Positions 37,422 to 45,752 of a stretch of 64,000 bases of DNA are shown one piece after another. Source of the stretch: Secundilactobacillus pentosiphilus (GTDB taxonomy: Bacteria; Bacillota; Bacilli; Lactobacillales; Lactobacillaceae); contig NZ_BCMI01000015.1 in assembly GCF_002217985.1 (NCBI RefSeq), forward strand, positions 1 through 64,000, read 5' to 3'. Every line of letters starts with the position of its first letter. Position 1 is the stretch's first letter. Below the pieces are notes generated by a model. The model had not been told where the DNA came from and did no database searches. It saw only the letters and a program-made list of their open reading frames with translations. The translations under genes were made by a program, and so were the position numbers.

Positions 37422-39719
37422 TTACTTTAAGAAATGATTCACAAGCTGCTCTTTCGTCAGCTTAAAGGCTTTGTGTTTTAAGTAAAATTTGATGGGATTA
37501 CCCGACAATAATTTGACCGTTACGGCCGTCTGGGTAATGGTGATTTCAATCTGCCGGCCGTGGAACCAAATGCGAAAGCGTAGGCTGCTCCAGGCTTCTG
37601 GCAATTCTGGTGATAGGTTGAAACTATCTTTTTCCAGGCCCATTCCAGCAAAACCATAGATTAAACTGAGCCAGGAACTGCCCATATTTGCCGCGTGAAT
37701 CCCATCACTTGTATTACCTTGCGAATTGCTGAGATCCATCATGACCGTCTGCATGAAGTAACCGTAGGCGTCGTCAGCGTGATGCAGGCGGTGAGCCAAA
37801 ATACCAAAGATGGCACGTGACAGTGATGAATCGTGCACTGTGATAGCTTCGTAGTAGTCAAAATCGCGCTTTAACTGAGCAGCATCCTGATCCTTAGGGA
37901 ACAGGAAGTCGGTCATGACGGTATCAGCTTGTTTATTGACCTGATAGTGATAAATGGTCATGGGGTGGAAGTGCAGCAGTAACGGAAACTGATTGCGCGG
38001 GGTTTCTTTGATTGGCCAAACCGGTTTGCTGGTGGATAAATCATCTTGCATTTTGATTTTCTTCTGGTCGTCATAGGGCAGATACATCTCATCTGCGGCT
38101 TGGTTGAACTGGGCAATTTCTTCGTCCGTAACGTTGAGTGTCACAAGTTTTTCGGCGTGGCTATGCTTCAACTGGTTAGAGTATTTGACGGCAATGCTCA
38201 AATTATTCTGCGCCATTCGGTTGGTAAAGTAGTTGTTGCTGACCATGGCGGTGTATTCGTCGGGGCCGGTGACATCATCGATAACAAACTTGCTTTTGTG
38301 GGCAATGTCTTTGCCCCAGTGGCCGTACGACAGCCAGAAACGGGCGGTTTTGACGATGATCTCGTAGCCGTAGTCATACAGAAAATCCTCGTCGCCCGTG
38401 ACCCGTACGTAGGTGTCGATGGCGTAGGCAATGTCAGCGTTAATGTGTACTTGGGCGGTACCCGCCGGATAGTAACTGCTGGATTCTTCACCGTTGATTG
38501 TGCGCCACGGGAACATGACACCGTTTTTAACACCCATTTCCCGAGCTCGGCGCTGGGCTTGCGGTAAGGTATGGTAGCGGTAAAGGAGTAGCTGCCTGGC
38601 AATCGCGGGTTCCGTATAAATGAAGAAGGGCAGCATAAACATTTCGGCGTCCCAAAAGTAGTGGCCTTCATAACCAGAGCCGGTCAGCCCCTTTGCTGGA
38701 ATGCTGGTGAGGCCGTCGTTTCCGGCCGCCTGGTATAAGTGGAACAGGTTAAAACGGATATCTTTAGCCAAAGCGGTGTCACCAGTCAGCTCAACGTCAC
38801 TGTTATCCCAAAATTCCCCGATCTTGGCCGCCGATTCATCCAGTAGCTGTTTGAAAGACTTATTAGCAAGGCGCTTTTCTGCTGAAGCCGCAAAGGACGA
38901 CTGCGATAAAGTGGTCTTTAAAAGCGGGTGCGGGTAGCTGATGGCGTACACGAAACTAAAACTCTGTGACATCCCCTGAGTTAAATCGAAGGTCTTATTG
39001 TGACAAGGCAAGTCATCGATCATGCCGACCTGCATCGGGTTGTCCTTTAAGGCTTGCTGAGCGACGATCAAAGCCAGCTGACTCTTCCGGGTACTGATCA
39101 GCATGATTGGCAGCTTGCTTTTGATAAAGGTACGGTCCAGGGCGGTTTCCGGCCGGGAAGCACGCATGTCATCCGTCCGTGATTGAATCTGCTGGTTGAT
39201 GTACGGGTGCTGTTTAATGACGGTCAAAGCTCCCGTGAAGTTGAGTGCCGACACGCTGTATTTAATCACGAATAAGTGCTTATCCGCGTGGGAAGCAAAG
39301 GATTGTAAAGTGAGTCGAAATAACTTGTTAGTGGGACTCTTGATGTCGAAAATCTCCATTAAAACGCCCGTGCGCATGTCCAAGTTTTTATCCACTAGCT
39401 TGACGTTATACGGGGTTTCGTCAGAGCGAATGCCATCCAATTCAAAAATAATGAACCGCAGATCCGGCAGCTGGCAAATGGTTTGCGAATTCTGAGCGTA
39501 GCCGGAGTAGTTTTCGCCGTAGGAGAGCTGCGTTAAATCGTAAAAGCCATTCACGAACAATCCCGGCTGACCGTTGAAATGGCTGTTATTGCCTTGAAGC
39601 GGGTTGGAAGCCCGGATACCAAAGTGGCCGTTGCCTAAGGTGTAAATGGTTTCAAAGGTTTTCTTGTCTTGAGGCGGTAATTTTTGTAAGTGAAGCTGAA
39701 ATGCATCGTTTGTGTCCAT
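37422..39719 (-). CDS. GH65 disaccharide phosphorylase, 765 aa
   Basis: A second GH65 enzyme, of standard length. It has LGNGHFGIRASNP near the start, the acid Glu488 in TGPDEYTAM, KQADTVMTDF, HDSSLSRAI and SDGIHAANMG. The GPDEY form differs from GPDEFHE of the neighbour, so the two probably act on different alpha-glucobioses (for example maltose versus nigerose, kojibiose or trehalose); the exact substrate cannot be read off. GGGGGAC lies before the ATG, and a promoter is visible at 39756-39783. The 208 bases between it and the next GH65 gene may hold a second promoter. No sugar transporter is encoded nearby. Confidence 0.88.
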   Translation of the reverse strand: MDTNDAFQLHLQKLPPQDKKTFETIYTLGNGHFGIRASNPLQGNNSHFNGQPGLFVNGFYDLTQLSYGENYSGYAQNSQTICQLPDLRFIIFELDGIRSDETPYNVKLVDKNLDMRTGVLMEIFDIKSPTNKLFRLTLQSFASHADKHLFVIKYSVSALNFTGALTVIKQHPYINQQIQSRTDDMRASRPETALDRTFIKSKLPIMLISTRKSQLALIVAQQALKDNPMQVGMIDDLPCHNKTFDLTQGMSQSFSFVYAISYPHPLLKTTLSQSSFAASAEKRLANKSFKQLLDESAAKIGEFWDNSDVELTGDTALAKDIRFNLFHLYQAAGNDGLTSIPAKGLTGSGYEGHYFWDAEMFMLPFFIYTEPAIARQLLLYRYHTLPQAQRRAREMGVKNGVMFPWRTINGEESSSYYPAGTAQVHINADIAYAIDTYVRVTGDEDFLYDYGYEIIVKTARFWLSYGHWGKDIAHKSKFVIDDVTGPDEYTAMVSNNYFTNRMAQNNLSIAVKYSNQLKHSHAEKLVTLNVTDEEIAQFNQAADEMYLPYDDQKKIKMQDDLSTSKPVWPIKETPRNQFPLLLHFHPMTIYHYQVNKQADTVMTDFLFPKDQDAAQLKRDFDYYEAITVHDSSLSRAIFGILAHRLHHADDAYGYFMQTVMMDLSNSQGNTSDGIHAANMGSSWLSLIYGFAGMGLEKDSFNLSPELPEAWSSLRFRIWFHGRQIEITITQTAVTVKLLSGNPIKFYLKHKAFKLTKEQLVNHFLK

Positions 39720-39755
39720 TTAGTTTGTCCCCCGTTTAATTGATAATTTACGCTC

Positions 39756-39783
39756 ATTATAAGGCAATCCAAGTCACTGTTAA
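39756..39783 (-). promoter_or_regulatory. Predicted promoter of the GH65-pgmB cluster
   Basis: On the minus strand TTAACA and TATAAT are separated by 16 bases, about 40 bases before the start of the 765-residue phosphorylase. Confidence 0.65.
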
Positions 39784-39843
39784 GACCTATTGGAAAATTG
39801 TTATTTTAGTGTTACATTGCGAGATCAAAATCCTGACGTTAAT

Positions 39844-39883
39844 CAAAAAAGTTTGAATTCAACCATAGCAGCTGAATTCAAAC
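39844..39883 (-). terminator. mscL terminator
   Basis: On the minus strand GTTTGAATTCA pairs with TGAATTCAAAC across an 11-base loop, followed by six T. Confidence 0.9.
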
Positions 39884-39893
39884 CGTTAAATCC

Positions 39894-40262
39894 CTATTCT
39901 TTTTCTTGGAGCAGGTCGCGAATCTCTTTGAGATAAGTTTCCGAAGCGCTAGGAGCTGTAGTCTTTTTAGCGGCGTTGCGCATGATTTTGTTAATCACTT
40001 TGACCATCAGAAAGACCACAAACGCGATAATCAGGAAATTAATGATCGAATCAATGAATAGCCCGTAGCGAAAATGAGCATCGCCAACGCTGAATACCAG
40101 GCCCGAGAGGTCGATTTTACCGATGAACAGGCCAATCAGCGGGTTGATCAGATTTTTGGTTAGCGACTTGACAATCGATGTGAACGCCGCACCGATGATG
40201 ACACCCACGGCCAAGTCGACGACGTTGCCACGGGCAATGAACGTTTTGAATTCATTCAGCAT
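39894..40262 (-). CDS. mscL: Large-conductance mechanosensitive channel MscL
   Basis: MscL opens under membrane tension to release solutes after osmotic downshift. The 122-residue protein has the conserved first segment FIARGNVVDLAVGVIIGAAF (residues 8-27), a second helix near 70-90, and a charged C-terminal helix (YLKEIRDLLQEKE). GAGGTGG precedes the ATG. It is monocistronic with its own terminator. Confidence 0.97.
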   Translation of the reverse strand: MLNEFKTFIARGNVVDLAVGVIIGAAFTSIVKSLTKNLINPLIGLFIGKIDLSGLVFSVGDAHFRYGLFIDSIINFLIIAFVVFLMVKVINKIMRNAAKKTTAPSASETYLKEIRDLLQEKE

Positions 40263-40451
40263 ATTTCCACCTCAAATCGAATGATTGTTTAGTTCAATTT
40301 TAGCTAATAATAGGGTGAGCTGGCAATAAATATGCAGTTTGACAACAAGATGCTTGAACTATTGATTTAAACTTGCTACCTTTAAATCACAGCGTTGTTT
40401 GCAAACTGGTAAAGATTGTCCCCGACGAGGTTTTACAGGAGGTTCAGGCTT

Positions 40452-41048
40452 ATGGAAACGATTCGAGAACAGTTGTCAGCTGCTCAGAAAAAGGGCCGCT
40501 TAGTGGAGATTTTCCGTTATGGCGATACGCACCACTTCTTAGCAGGGAACGTCATTGCGGTGGATCATAAGTTTTTGTTGCTGAAGCGAATTAACCCAAA
40601 CGGGGCAACGGATGGCGCAATTGTGATCCGGATCAATACCGTTTCCAAAGTGGTTGCTCAGTCGGATTATTTAAAGTCCTTGGTGGCCATCATTGCGTTA
40701 GCACGTGAACGGCATTACGTTGATGTTTGGCACGTTGAAAAGCTGCTGAGCGAACTGGATTTCAGCCGGCACTCTATTTTAAAGGCGACTTTGAAGTGGG
40801 CGTTTAAAACGGACCAAGTCGTGAGCCTCGGGGTGCATCCAGGGCAAACGGAGGAAACGTTTACTGGGTTTTTGGCGTTGTTAAAACGTCAAAAACTGCA
40901 GCTGAATAACGTGGATCCTACCGATTTAAAAGCGCGCTGGCAGTATAAGTTCGCGTATGCTGAGCTGAATTACGTTGAGGTCGGCAGCTTTAAAACGTAC
41001 GGGGTTACCGCTGTACTGGAACGTTACATGTCAAAAGACTATCATTAA
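40452..41048 (+). CDS. Hypothetical protein, 198 aa
   Basis: I do not recognise a family. The N-terminal 70 residues look like a small beta barrel (GRLVEIFRYG, FLAGNVIAVDHKFLLLKRINPNG, GAIVIRINTVSKV), which recalls Sm-like or WYL-associated folds. The rest is alpha/beta and has no signal peptide or membrane segment. AGGAGGT lies nine bases before the ATG at 40452, which is preferred over an upstream ATG at 40416. It is followed by a small membrane protein gene after about 40 bases. A regulatory or nucleic-acid-binding role is only a guess. Confidence 0.75.
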   Translation: METIREQLSAAQKKGRLVEIFRYGDTHHFLAGNVIAVDHKFLLLKRINPNGATDGAIVIRINTVSKVVAQSDYLKSLVAIIALARERHYVDVWHVEKLLSELDFSRHSILKATLKWAFKTDQVVSLGVHPGQTEETFTGFLALLKRQKLQLNNVDPTDLKARWQYKFAYAELNYVEVGSFKTYGVTAVLERYMSKDYH

Positions 41049-41087
41049 TATAATTGGCAACGAAATTCTGAGAAACGGGGTTATCAC

Positions 41088-41324
41088 TTGAAGGGTTTGG
41101 CTTATTTTTTAATTGTTTTGGTGCCAACGGTGATTATCGGCACAACCGTGTACCTAACACGTCATTGGGCGCCAACCAGCATCCTGACCATCGTTACTTG
41201 GACCGCTGCTTGGCTTGTTTCCATGATCTTGGTCACGGTTTTGTATTTATTACTGATTCATCAACCAAACAACCCACAGAAACCAGCTTCAAAACAAAAT
41301 CATCAAGAAAGCCAACAGCATTAA
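41088..41324 (+). CDS. Small two-helix membrane protein, 78 aa
   Basis: Two hydrophobic segments (about residues 4-22 and 30-56) are followed by a polar, Gln/Asn-rich cytosolic or extracellular tail (HQPNNPQKP to the end). No known family is evident. Translation appears to start at the TTG at 41088, eight bases after GGGG. It lies between the 198-residue protein and the CPBP protease gene, all on the plus strand with short gaps, so they may form one transcript. Confidence 0.6.
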   Translation: MKGLAYFLIVLVPTVIIGTTVYLTRHWAPTSILTIVTWTAAWLVSMILVTVLYLLLIHQPNNPQKPASKQNHQESQQH

Positions 41325-41363
41325 TTTTGTTGACTTATCTTACATACAATTAGGGGTGGCGAT

Positions 41364-42071
41364 ATGCAGCAACTAAAATTTTCCAGAGATCCGACTAAAC
41401 CGTCAATGTTTACGCGGCTGTTATTATTTGCGACGTTCTTTGTTGCTATCGAAGCCGTGTCGGTGGTCTTAGTCTGGATCCGGGACGCAGCTACAAGCCA
41501 GCTTTTGCTGCGCGGTGGTTTGGCAATTCTTTATCTCGGCAGTTTTGCGGTCATTATTCTAGCTTTGATCTCCTGCATGAAACACGTTACTCATGAATCT
41601 TATTGGCACTGGCCAAGGCTGAGCGAAGTCCAGCTGATTTTGACGGTGTACGTTGCGGCCATTGTGATTGAGCTCGTTTTAAATCTTATCAACCGCAGCG
41701 TCTTTCATCAAGCACAGACCGCTAATAATGAATCGATTAACACGTTGCTTTCCAGTGATCAGTGGGTGTTTTATCTGCTGATGTTTTCGGGCATTTTTCT
41801 GTCACCCATTGCCGAAGAATTACTGTTCCGCGGCTATTTAATGAACGCTTTTTTTAAACCAGACCGTTTCTGGCTGCCGATTTTTGTCAGTGCAATTTTA
41901 TTTTCGCTGGCACATGCCAGTACCACCATTGTCAGTTATTTGATTTACATGACCTTAGGGTTCTTTTTGGCCTACACGTACCGGCGGACGCAAAATCTGG
42001 CCGCGTCCATTGGGTTGCATATGATCAATAATTTAATTGCCATGATTGGGATGGCAGTCATGATTCATTAA
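41364..42071 (+). CDS. CPBP family intramembrane glutamic protease
   Basis: A 235-residue polytopic membrane protein of the CPBP/CAAX family (Abi domain). The signature EELLFRGYL is near residues 152-160, followed by the His motifs FSLAH near 190 and HMINN near 224, which together form the active site. Members in lactobacilli are linked to bacteriocin self-immunity or to signal processing, but no bacteriocin gene is visible here. AGGGGTGG precedes the ATG. It ends at a two-way terminator. Confidence 0.9.
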   Translation: MQQLKFSRDPTKPSMFTRLLLFATFFVAIEAVSVVLVWIRDAATSQLLLRGGLAILYLGSFAVIILALISCMKHVTHESYWHWPRLSEVQLILTVYVAAIVIELVLNLINRSVFHQAQTANNESINTLLSSDQWVFYLLMFSGIFLSPIAEELLFRGYLMNAFFKPDRFWLPIFVSAILFSLAHASTTIVSYLIYMTLGFFLAYTYRRTQNLAASIGLHMINNLIAMIGMAVMIH

Positions 42072-42084
42072 GCTAGTAAAGGTA

Positions 42085-42127
42085 AAAAAGACTTTGACCT
42101 AGATTATTTCAGGGTCAAAGTCTTTTT
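42085..42127. terminator. Bidirectional terminator between the CPBP and MarR genes
   Basis: AAAAAGACTTTGACC pairs with GGGTCAAAGTCTTTTT. Confidence 0.95.
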
Positions 42128-42141
42128 AAGTGATTTGTGAG

Positions 42142-42606
42142 TTATGATTCGTGAATTAAATCTTTATGGCTGATACCGTCGAGTTCAGTCATAACCTGGT
42201 GAATTTGGTCAATTAATTGGTCGTAATCGACGCCATCGAAGGACATTAAATCAATGCAGTCATTGACCCGGGCGTAAACTTCGTCGCGTTTTTCAAGGGC
42301 GTGGTCGGTTAAAGTGACGTTAACCTGACGTTCATCTTGATCACTGCGTTTGCGGGTGATCCAACCCTGCTTTTCCAGCCGTTTTAACAGCGGTGTTAAG
42401 GTGCCGCTATCCAGGTTTAAGTGGCTGCCGAGCTCCCGAACAGTCATCGGTGAAGTTTCCCAAAGTGCAAGTAAGGTGATGTATTGCGGGTAGGTGAGGT
42501 GAAACGGTCTTAACGCGTCTTGATAAAAATGATTAAACTTTTTGCTGGCGCTATAGAAGGCGAAACAAAGCTGATCGTCTAATCGGCGTGGCGTTGTATT
42601 TGACAT
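42142..42606 (-). CDS. MarR family regulator, OhrR-like
   Basis: A 154-residue winged-helix regulator. The N-terminal stretch DQLCFAFYSASKKF puts a Cys at residue 14, as in OhrR peroxide sensors where this Cys is oxidised by organic hydroperoxides. The DNA-binding part is MTVRELGSHLNLDSGTLTPLLKRLEKQGWITRKR (winged helix, described here in pieces: recognition helix near LDSGTLTPLLKRL). The usual target ohr is not adjacent, so its regulon lies elsewhere or it may control bioY or itself. GAAGGTT precedes the ATG at 42606; an upstream 15-codon extension lacks a site. Confidence 0.88.
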   Translation of the reverse strand: MSNTTPRRLDDQLCFAFYSASKKFNHFYQDALRPFHLTYPQYITLLALWETSPMTVRELGSHLNLDSGTLTPLLKRLEKQGWITRKRSDQDERQVNVTLTDHALEKRDEVYARVNDCIDLMSFDGVDYDQLIDQIHQVMTELDGISHKDLIHES

Positions 42607-42735
42607 GAAAGAACCTTCTTTCCGGTATTTACAGGGATTAATCGTGTGCAACTAAATTGCTTTACTGCTGTTATTTTAGCGTGTTGTACCTAATTTGTCT
42701 ATAAACTTGGGATAAATCTTGTGAGATTTGTGCAA

Positions 42736-43287
42736 TTAATGGGTACCGCTTCCTAAAGGCAACGACACACGCTGCGAAATCAGTTGAACAACGGCCACTA
42801 CCATGACCAATTTGATGAGTCCCGGAATCACAAAGGGCACAAAACCGGTTAAAAAGGCGTTGGTCAAACTGAGTTGATTACTGATAGTGAGCCAAAGACT
42901 GCCCATGGCCAACTGCACGACGGAACCGAACAAGTTGGCACAAAACAGCGTGATGGGTGTCTTGACACGTTGGCGCAGCCACCAGGCGGTGAGGGTAACG
43001 TAGACAAAGAACCCCCATAAATAGCCGGCGGTGGGGCCTAAAAGTGCTGCCAGGCTGGTTGAACTGCCAGCAAAGACGGGTAACCCGATTAGACCAAGCA
43101 ACAAGTATAAAAAGATTGCTTTTTGACCCGTTCGAACGGTCAGCAGTGAGGCAATGATGCCCACCGCCAGGGTTTGACCAGTTAATGGAATCGGACCAAG
43201 CGGAATGGTAAGTTTGGAGCAAACAACTAAAATTGCGGCAAATTGGCTGGCTAAGATCCAGCTGAGCAAGGATTTATTTGAATTCAT
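42736..43287 (-). CDS. bioY: Biotin ECF transporter substrate-binding protein BioY
   Basis: BioY is the integral membrane S-component that binds biotin and works with a shared EcfA-EcfA'-EcfT energising module encoded elsewhere. The 183-residue protein has about six hydrophobic helices. The conserved loop KLTIPLGPIPLTGQTLAV near 25-42 and the GPTAGYLWGF segment near 85-94 are typical of BioY. No biotin synthesis genes are nearby, which fits biotin auxotrophy. AGGTCAATC precedes the ATG, and a promoter stands at 43317-43343. Confidence 0.95.
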   Translation of the reverse strand: MNSNKSLLSWILASQFAAILVVCSKLTIPLGPIPLTGQTLAVGIIASLLTVRTGQKAIFLYLLLGLIGLPVFAGSSTSLAALLGPTAGYLWGFFVYVTLTAWWLRQRVKTPITLFCANLFGSVVQLAMGSLWLTISNQLSLTNAFLTGFVPFVIPGLIKLVMVVAVVQLISQRVSLPLGSGTH

Positions 43288-43316
43288 GATTGACCTCCAA
43301 CTAGGTTATGTTAGAA

Positions 43317-43343
43317 ATTATACCATGAGCTGGAGATAGTCAA
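43317..43343 (-). promoter_or_regulatory. Predicted bioY promoter
   Basis: On the minus strand TTGACT is followed by TATAAT with a 15-base spacer and a TGG extended -10. A BirA-like palindrome was not found with confidence. Confidence 0.45.
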
Positions 43344-43432
43344 GTATTTAACTCGCAATTTGCCAGAATGACGATAAATTAATGCGCGACCAAATTGCAT
43401 TCGGTATAATGAACCTTTGAGGGGGCGTTAGG

Positions 43433-43738
43433 ATGTTTATGTCAACTGGCGGTTTTAATCAGGCTCATATTATTAAGGGCGTTATTGCAGTGACCGTTTC
43501 AACCATGCTTAGTTCGGAAAAACCGGATGAATTTTCCAAGTTTGATGGGCTGTTTGATCAGGCGAAGCAAAAGCTGTTTGAACAAGCCAAGGAGAAGCAG
43601 GGTGATGGCATTGTAGACGTTTCGTTCAACACCGAAGTTGTCCGGATGAGTGTGGCACCAAAGTTTTTGGTCGTTCACGGCTACGGGACGGTGATTTCAT
43701 TGCCGAAGAAGCAGGCGCATAAGGATGATGGGGAATAA
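43433..43738 (+). CDS. YbjQ/UPF0145-like putative metal-binding protein
   Basis: A 101-residue protein that resembles the YbjQ (UPF0145) fold: a first strand ending in VIAVTVSTM, a helix with FDQAKQKLFEQAKEKQGDGIVDV, and a final strand pair VVRMSVAPKFLVVHGYGTVISL. Family members form pentamers, and their role is unknown. Similarity is judged by pattern only. GGGGGCG lies before ATG codons at 43433 and 43439; either could be used. It is monocistronic and ends at the hairpin at 43757. Confidence 0.65.
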   Translation: MFMSTGGFNQAHIIKGVIAVTVSTMLSSEKPDEFSKFDGLFDQAKQKLFEQAKEKQGDGIVDVSFNTEVVRMSVAPKFLVVHGYGTVISLPKKQAHKDDGE

Positions 43739-43756
43739 TTTTAAAATCAATGGTAG

Positions 43757-43787
43757 AGGACTCTAGTCAATCGGGGTCCTTTTTGTT
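43757..43787 (+). terminator. Terminator of the YbjQ-like gene
   Basis: AGGACTC pairs with GGGTCCT, followed by TTTTTG. Confidence 0.8.
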
Positions 43788-43791
43788 TTGT

Positions 43792-43818
43792 AAAAAAAAA
43801 GCACCCCGAAGAGTGCTA
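43792..43818 (-). terminator. Terminator of the secreted protein gene at 43826
   Basis: On the minus strand AGCAC and GTGCT close a TCTTCGGG-containing loop, followed by nine T. Confidence 0.8.
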
Positions 43819-43825
43819 GAAAATG

Positions 43826-44254
43826 TTAACGAACAGTTTTCCCGTGCCAAGTTGGGTATTTTGAGAACTTGACTAAATGGGTCTTGCCAACCTTTATCCG
43901 AGTAGCGCTTAAACGAGATATTTTGTAGGTGTGGTATTTGTGGGTACCATACCAATCGATTGCTCTGTAGCGGACTGTATAAACATGGCCACTACGTTTA
44001 TAACCAGTGTGACTGCCGCCATACCCGTCTGCTTGCGAATAAATATAATCAATTGAATTCTTAGTTGAAGTTAAGTATTGATAGGTTGGCATACCGTGAT
44101 AACCATGTTTAATACTGGTTCGATATTTGTGGCCAACCAAGAAGCTTGGCGTACCTTTATGCCAAGCCGAAGCGTCCGCTTGAACGGAAGCAGCACCAAG
44201 GCCTGCAAACAAGCTAGTAGACAATGCGATTGTAACTAAGACAGATTTTTTCAT
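43826..44254 (-). CDS. Small secreted protein, 142 aa
   Basis: The protein starts with a clear signal peptide (MKKSVLVTIALSTSLFAGLGA, described in part) with a probable cleavage after VQADA near residue 27. The mature part of about 115 residues is basic and rich in Tyr, His and Lys, with no Cys, as in several small extracellular proteins of lactobacilli of unknown function. Aromatic repeats such as HKYRT, GYKRSGHVYTVRYR and HKYHTYK suggest a beta-rich wall-bound domain. GGGAGGAAA precedes the ATG at 44254; an ATG-less upstream extension of five codons is rejected. Confidence 0.75.
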   Translation of the reverse strand: MKKSVLVTIALSTSLFAGLGAASVQADASAWHKGTPSFLVGHKYRTSIKHGYHGMPTYQYLTSTKNSIDYIYSQADGYGGSHTGYKRSGHVYTVRYRAIDWYGTHKYHTYKISRLSATRIKVGKTHLVKFSKYPTWHGKTVR

Positions 44255-44377
44255 ATTATTTCCTCCCACGCCAACATTTTACGCCAAGTAAAACGTGGGG
44301 GAAAGGCAAAATATTGATTAAATAATACCATCATAAAAATGGTTTTGTGTGGCTTAAAAAGCCGTTTTCGGTGACGT

Positions 44378-44424
44378 AAAAAATACGCATCGCGTCAAAC
44401 ACTTATTTGACGTGATGCGTATTT
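44378..44424 (-). terminator. Terminator of the tRNA-Leu(CAG) gene
   Basis: On the minus strand AATACGCATCACGTCAAA pairs with TTTGACGCGATGCGTATT, followed by six T. Confidence 0.9.
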
Positions 44425-44448
44425 GTATGTAACGTGATGTTTCTCTTA

Positions 44449-44532
44449 TGCCCCGAGCAGGATTCGAACCTGTACTTGGTTACCCAAACAGCGACCTGAA
44501 CGCTGCGCGTCTGCCAGTTCCGCCACCGGGGC
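44449..44532 (-). tRNA. tRNA-Leu(CAG)
   Basis: On the minus strand the acceptor stem GCCCCGG pairs with TCGGGGC (one G-U pair), discriminator A. The anticodon stem CAGCG/CGCTG holds the loop TTCAGGT, anticodon CAG, and there is a long variable arm. It is a lone tRNA gene. Confidence 0.95.
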
Positions 44533-44619
44533 ATCACAACAGGAATAATCATACACTATTGTGAGTGGTTTTGTAAAGCAATTTTATACGTGCTTTTTAC
44601 ATTTTCTTGCAAAATGGTG

Positions 44620-45312
44620 TTAGTCGATACTAGGTAAATCTTGAGAGGTTGAGGATTCGTTCTTTTCAGTCGAGCTGGATTTGTCCATTAGTTTTTGATC
44701 GATGAAACTAAACGTGTAAGTAATCTGGTTATCTTTATCCAAATAAACGAGGATTTGTGAACTATAGGGGCCCTTGTTTCCCATGACCATTTCTTCAATA
44801 GGTGTACCTAACTGCTTTTTAACGCTGGCCAGTTGAGCACCCTTGCTGATGTGATGATATTGACTAGCGTGGATCTTAGTGGAAGACCCGACCTGGAAAG
44901 CGTTTTTGGAAACGGCTTTATCCTTAACGATGTCGATACTGATAGCCTTATAAGTGCGCTTGCTGGTTTGTTGTGAAAACTTCCAAGTATAGACTTTAGA
45001 GCCCTTTGCGGTACCTTGCTTAGTTGCTTTGGATTCTTTGTCGGGCTTACCCATGACGGAAAGCACCTGTGCTTTCGAACTGCCGCCGCTGCCGTTAGTG
45101 ACTGCACCGGTTTTTATCTGATTAAATTGAGCCGTCATTTTTTGATTAATGGCCGTGGTGTTTTGCGGCTGCTGGGTTTGTTTATGGTTAGCAGCTTTGG
45201 TTGATTGTTTGTTGCTGATAGCAGAACGGGTTGATTTTGGGGTGCCGTTGCCGCATCCAGCTAAGGACGCAGTTGTTAACAGTGCGACCGCTGTGATTAA
45301 AAGCTTTTTCAT
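44620..45312 (-). CDS. Lipoprotein, DUF3862-like, 230 aa
   Basis: A lipoprotein signal peptide ends in the lipobox LAGC (Cys about residue 20), so the protein is expected on the outer face of the membrane. After a polar Ser/Thr/Gln-rich linker (about 25-75) come two related halves, SKAQVLSVMGKPDKESK near 80-96 and QLASVKKQLGTPIEEMV near 162-178. These resemble the BLIP/SmpA-like fold of DUF3862. The role is unknown. AAAGGAGT precedes the ATG. It is monocistronic and divergent from the ica-like cluster. Confidence 0.82.
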   Translation of the reverse strand: MKKLLITAVALLTTASLAGCGNGTPKSTRSAISNKQSTKAANHKQTQQPQNTTAINQKMTAQFNQIKTGAVTNGSGGSSKAQVLSVMGKPDKESKATKQGTAKGSKVYTWKFSQQTSKRTYKAISIDIVKDKAVSKNAFQVGSSTKIHASQYHHISKGAQLASVKKQLGTPIEEMVMGNKGPYSSQILVYLDKDNQITYTFSFIDQKLMDKSSSTEKNESSTSQDLPSID

Positions 45313-45752
45313 GATTTACTCCTTTAAGGGATAGCAGTATCAGTATTTTAACGACCTGTTTTCACCCTTATTTTCACATAGTAAAACTAGCCATGCAAGC
45401 ATACTTCTTAACGATTAAGGGGGTTGGTGTTATTGTAATGGCGGTTCAAGTTGGAAGCGGGGGTAAAAACGGGCCGGTTAATTGAAAATAGCGATATCTT
45501 AAGTAATTCTTAACCTCTTAAATGGCCTAGAGGAATCCGATTACATGGCTGATGTTGTCAACTTTAATACTTTATTTGCCCCAAGTTCAGGTTGCTGAAG
45601 GCTTGACGGGGTTGTATTGCATCAGTACAATGTGAAAGTTGTTGTTTAAGCTGACGCAGTAGGATCGTCAGTGAAACATCTTAAAGATATGAACACACGC
45701 AATCAAACGATTTGCCAGAGATTGGCGGGAATATCGTTAAGGGAGCTTTTAG
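45313..45752. other. Intergenic region between the lipoprotein and the ica-like cluster
   Basis: These 440 bases hold no convincing gene. The right half carries a good promoter (45603-45631) and a leader of about 115 bases with a small inverted repeat (CTGAC and GTCAG around 45651-45671). The left part probably holds the divergent lipoprotein promoter, not clearly identified. Confidence 0.6.
45603..45631 (+). promoter_or_regulatory. Predicted promoter of the ica-like cluster
   Basis: TTGACG and TACAAT are separated by exactly 17 bases. Transcription would start near 45638. Confidence 0.75.
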
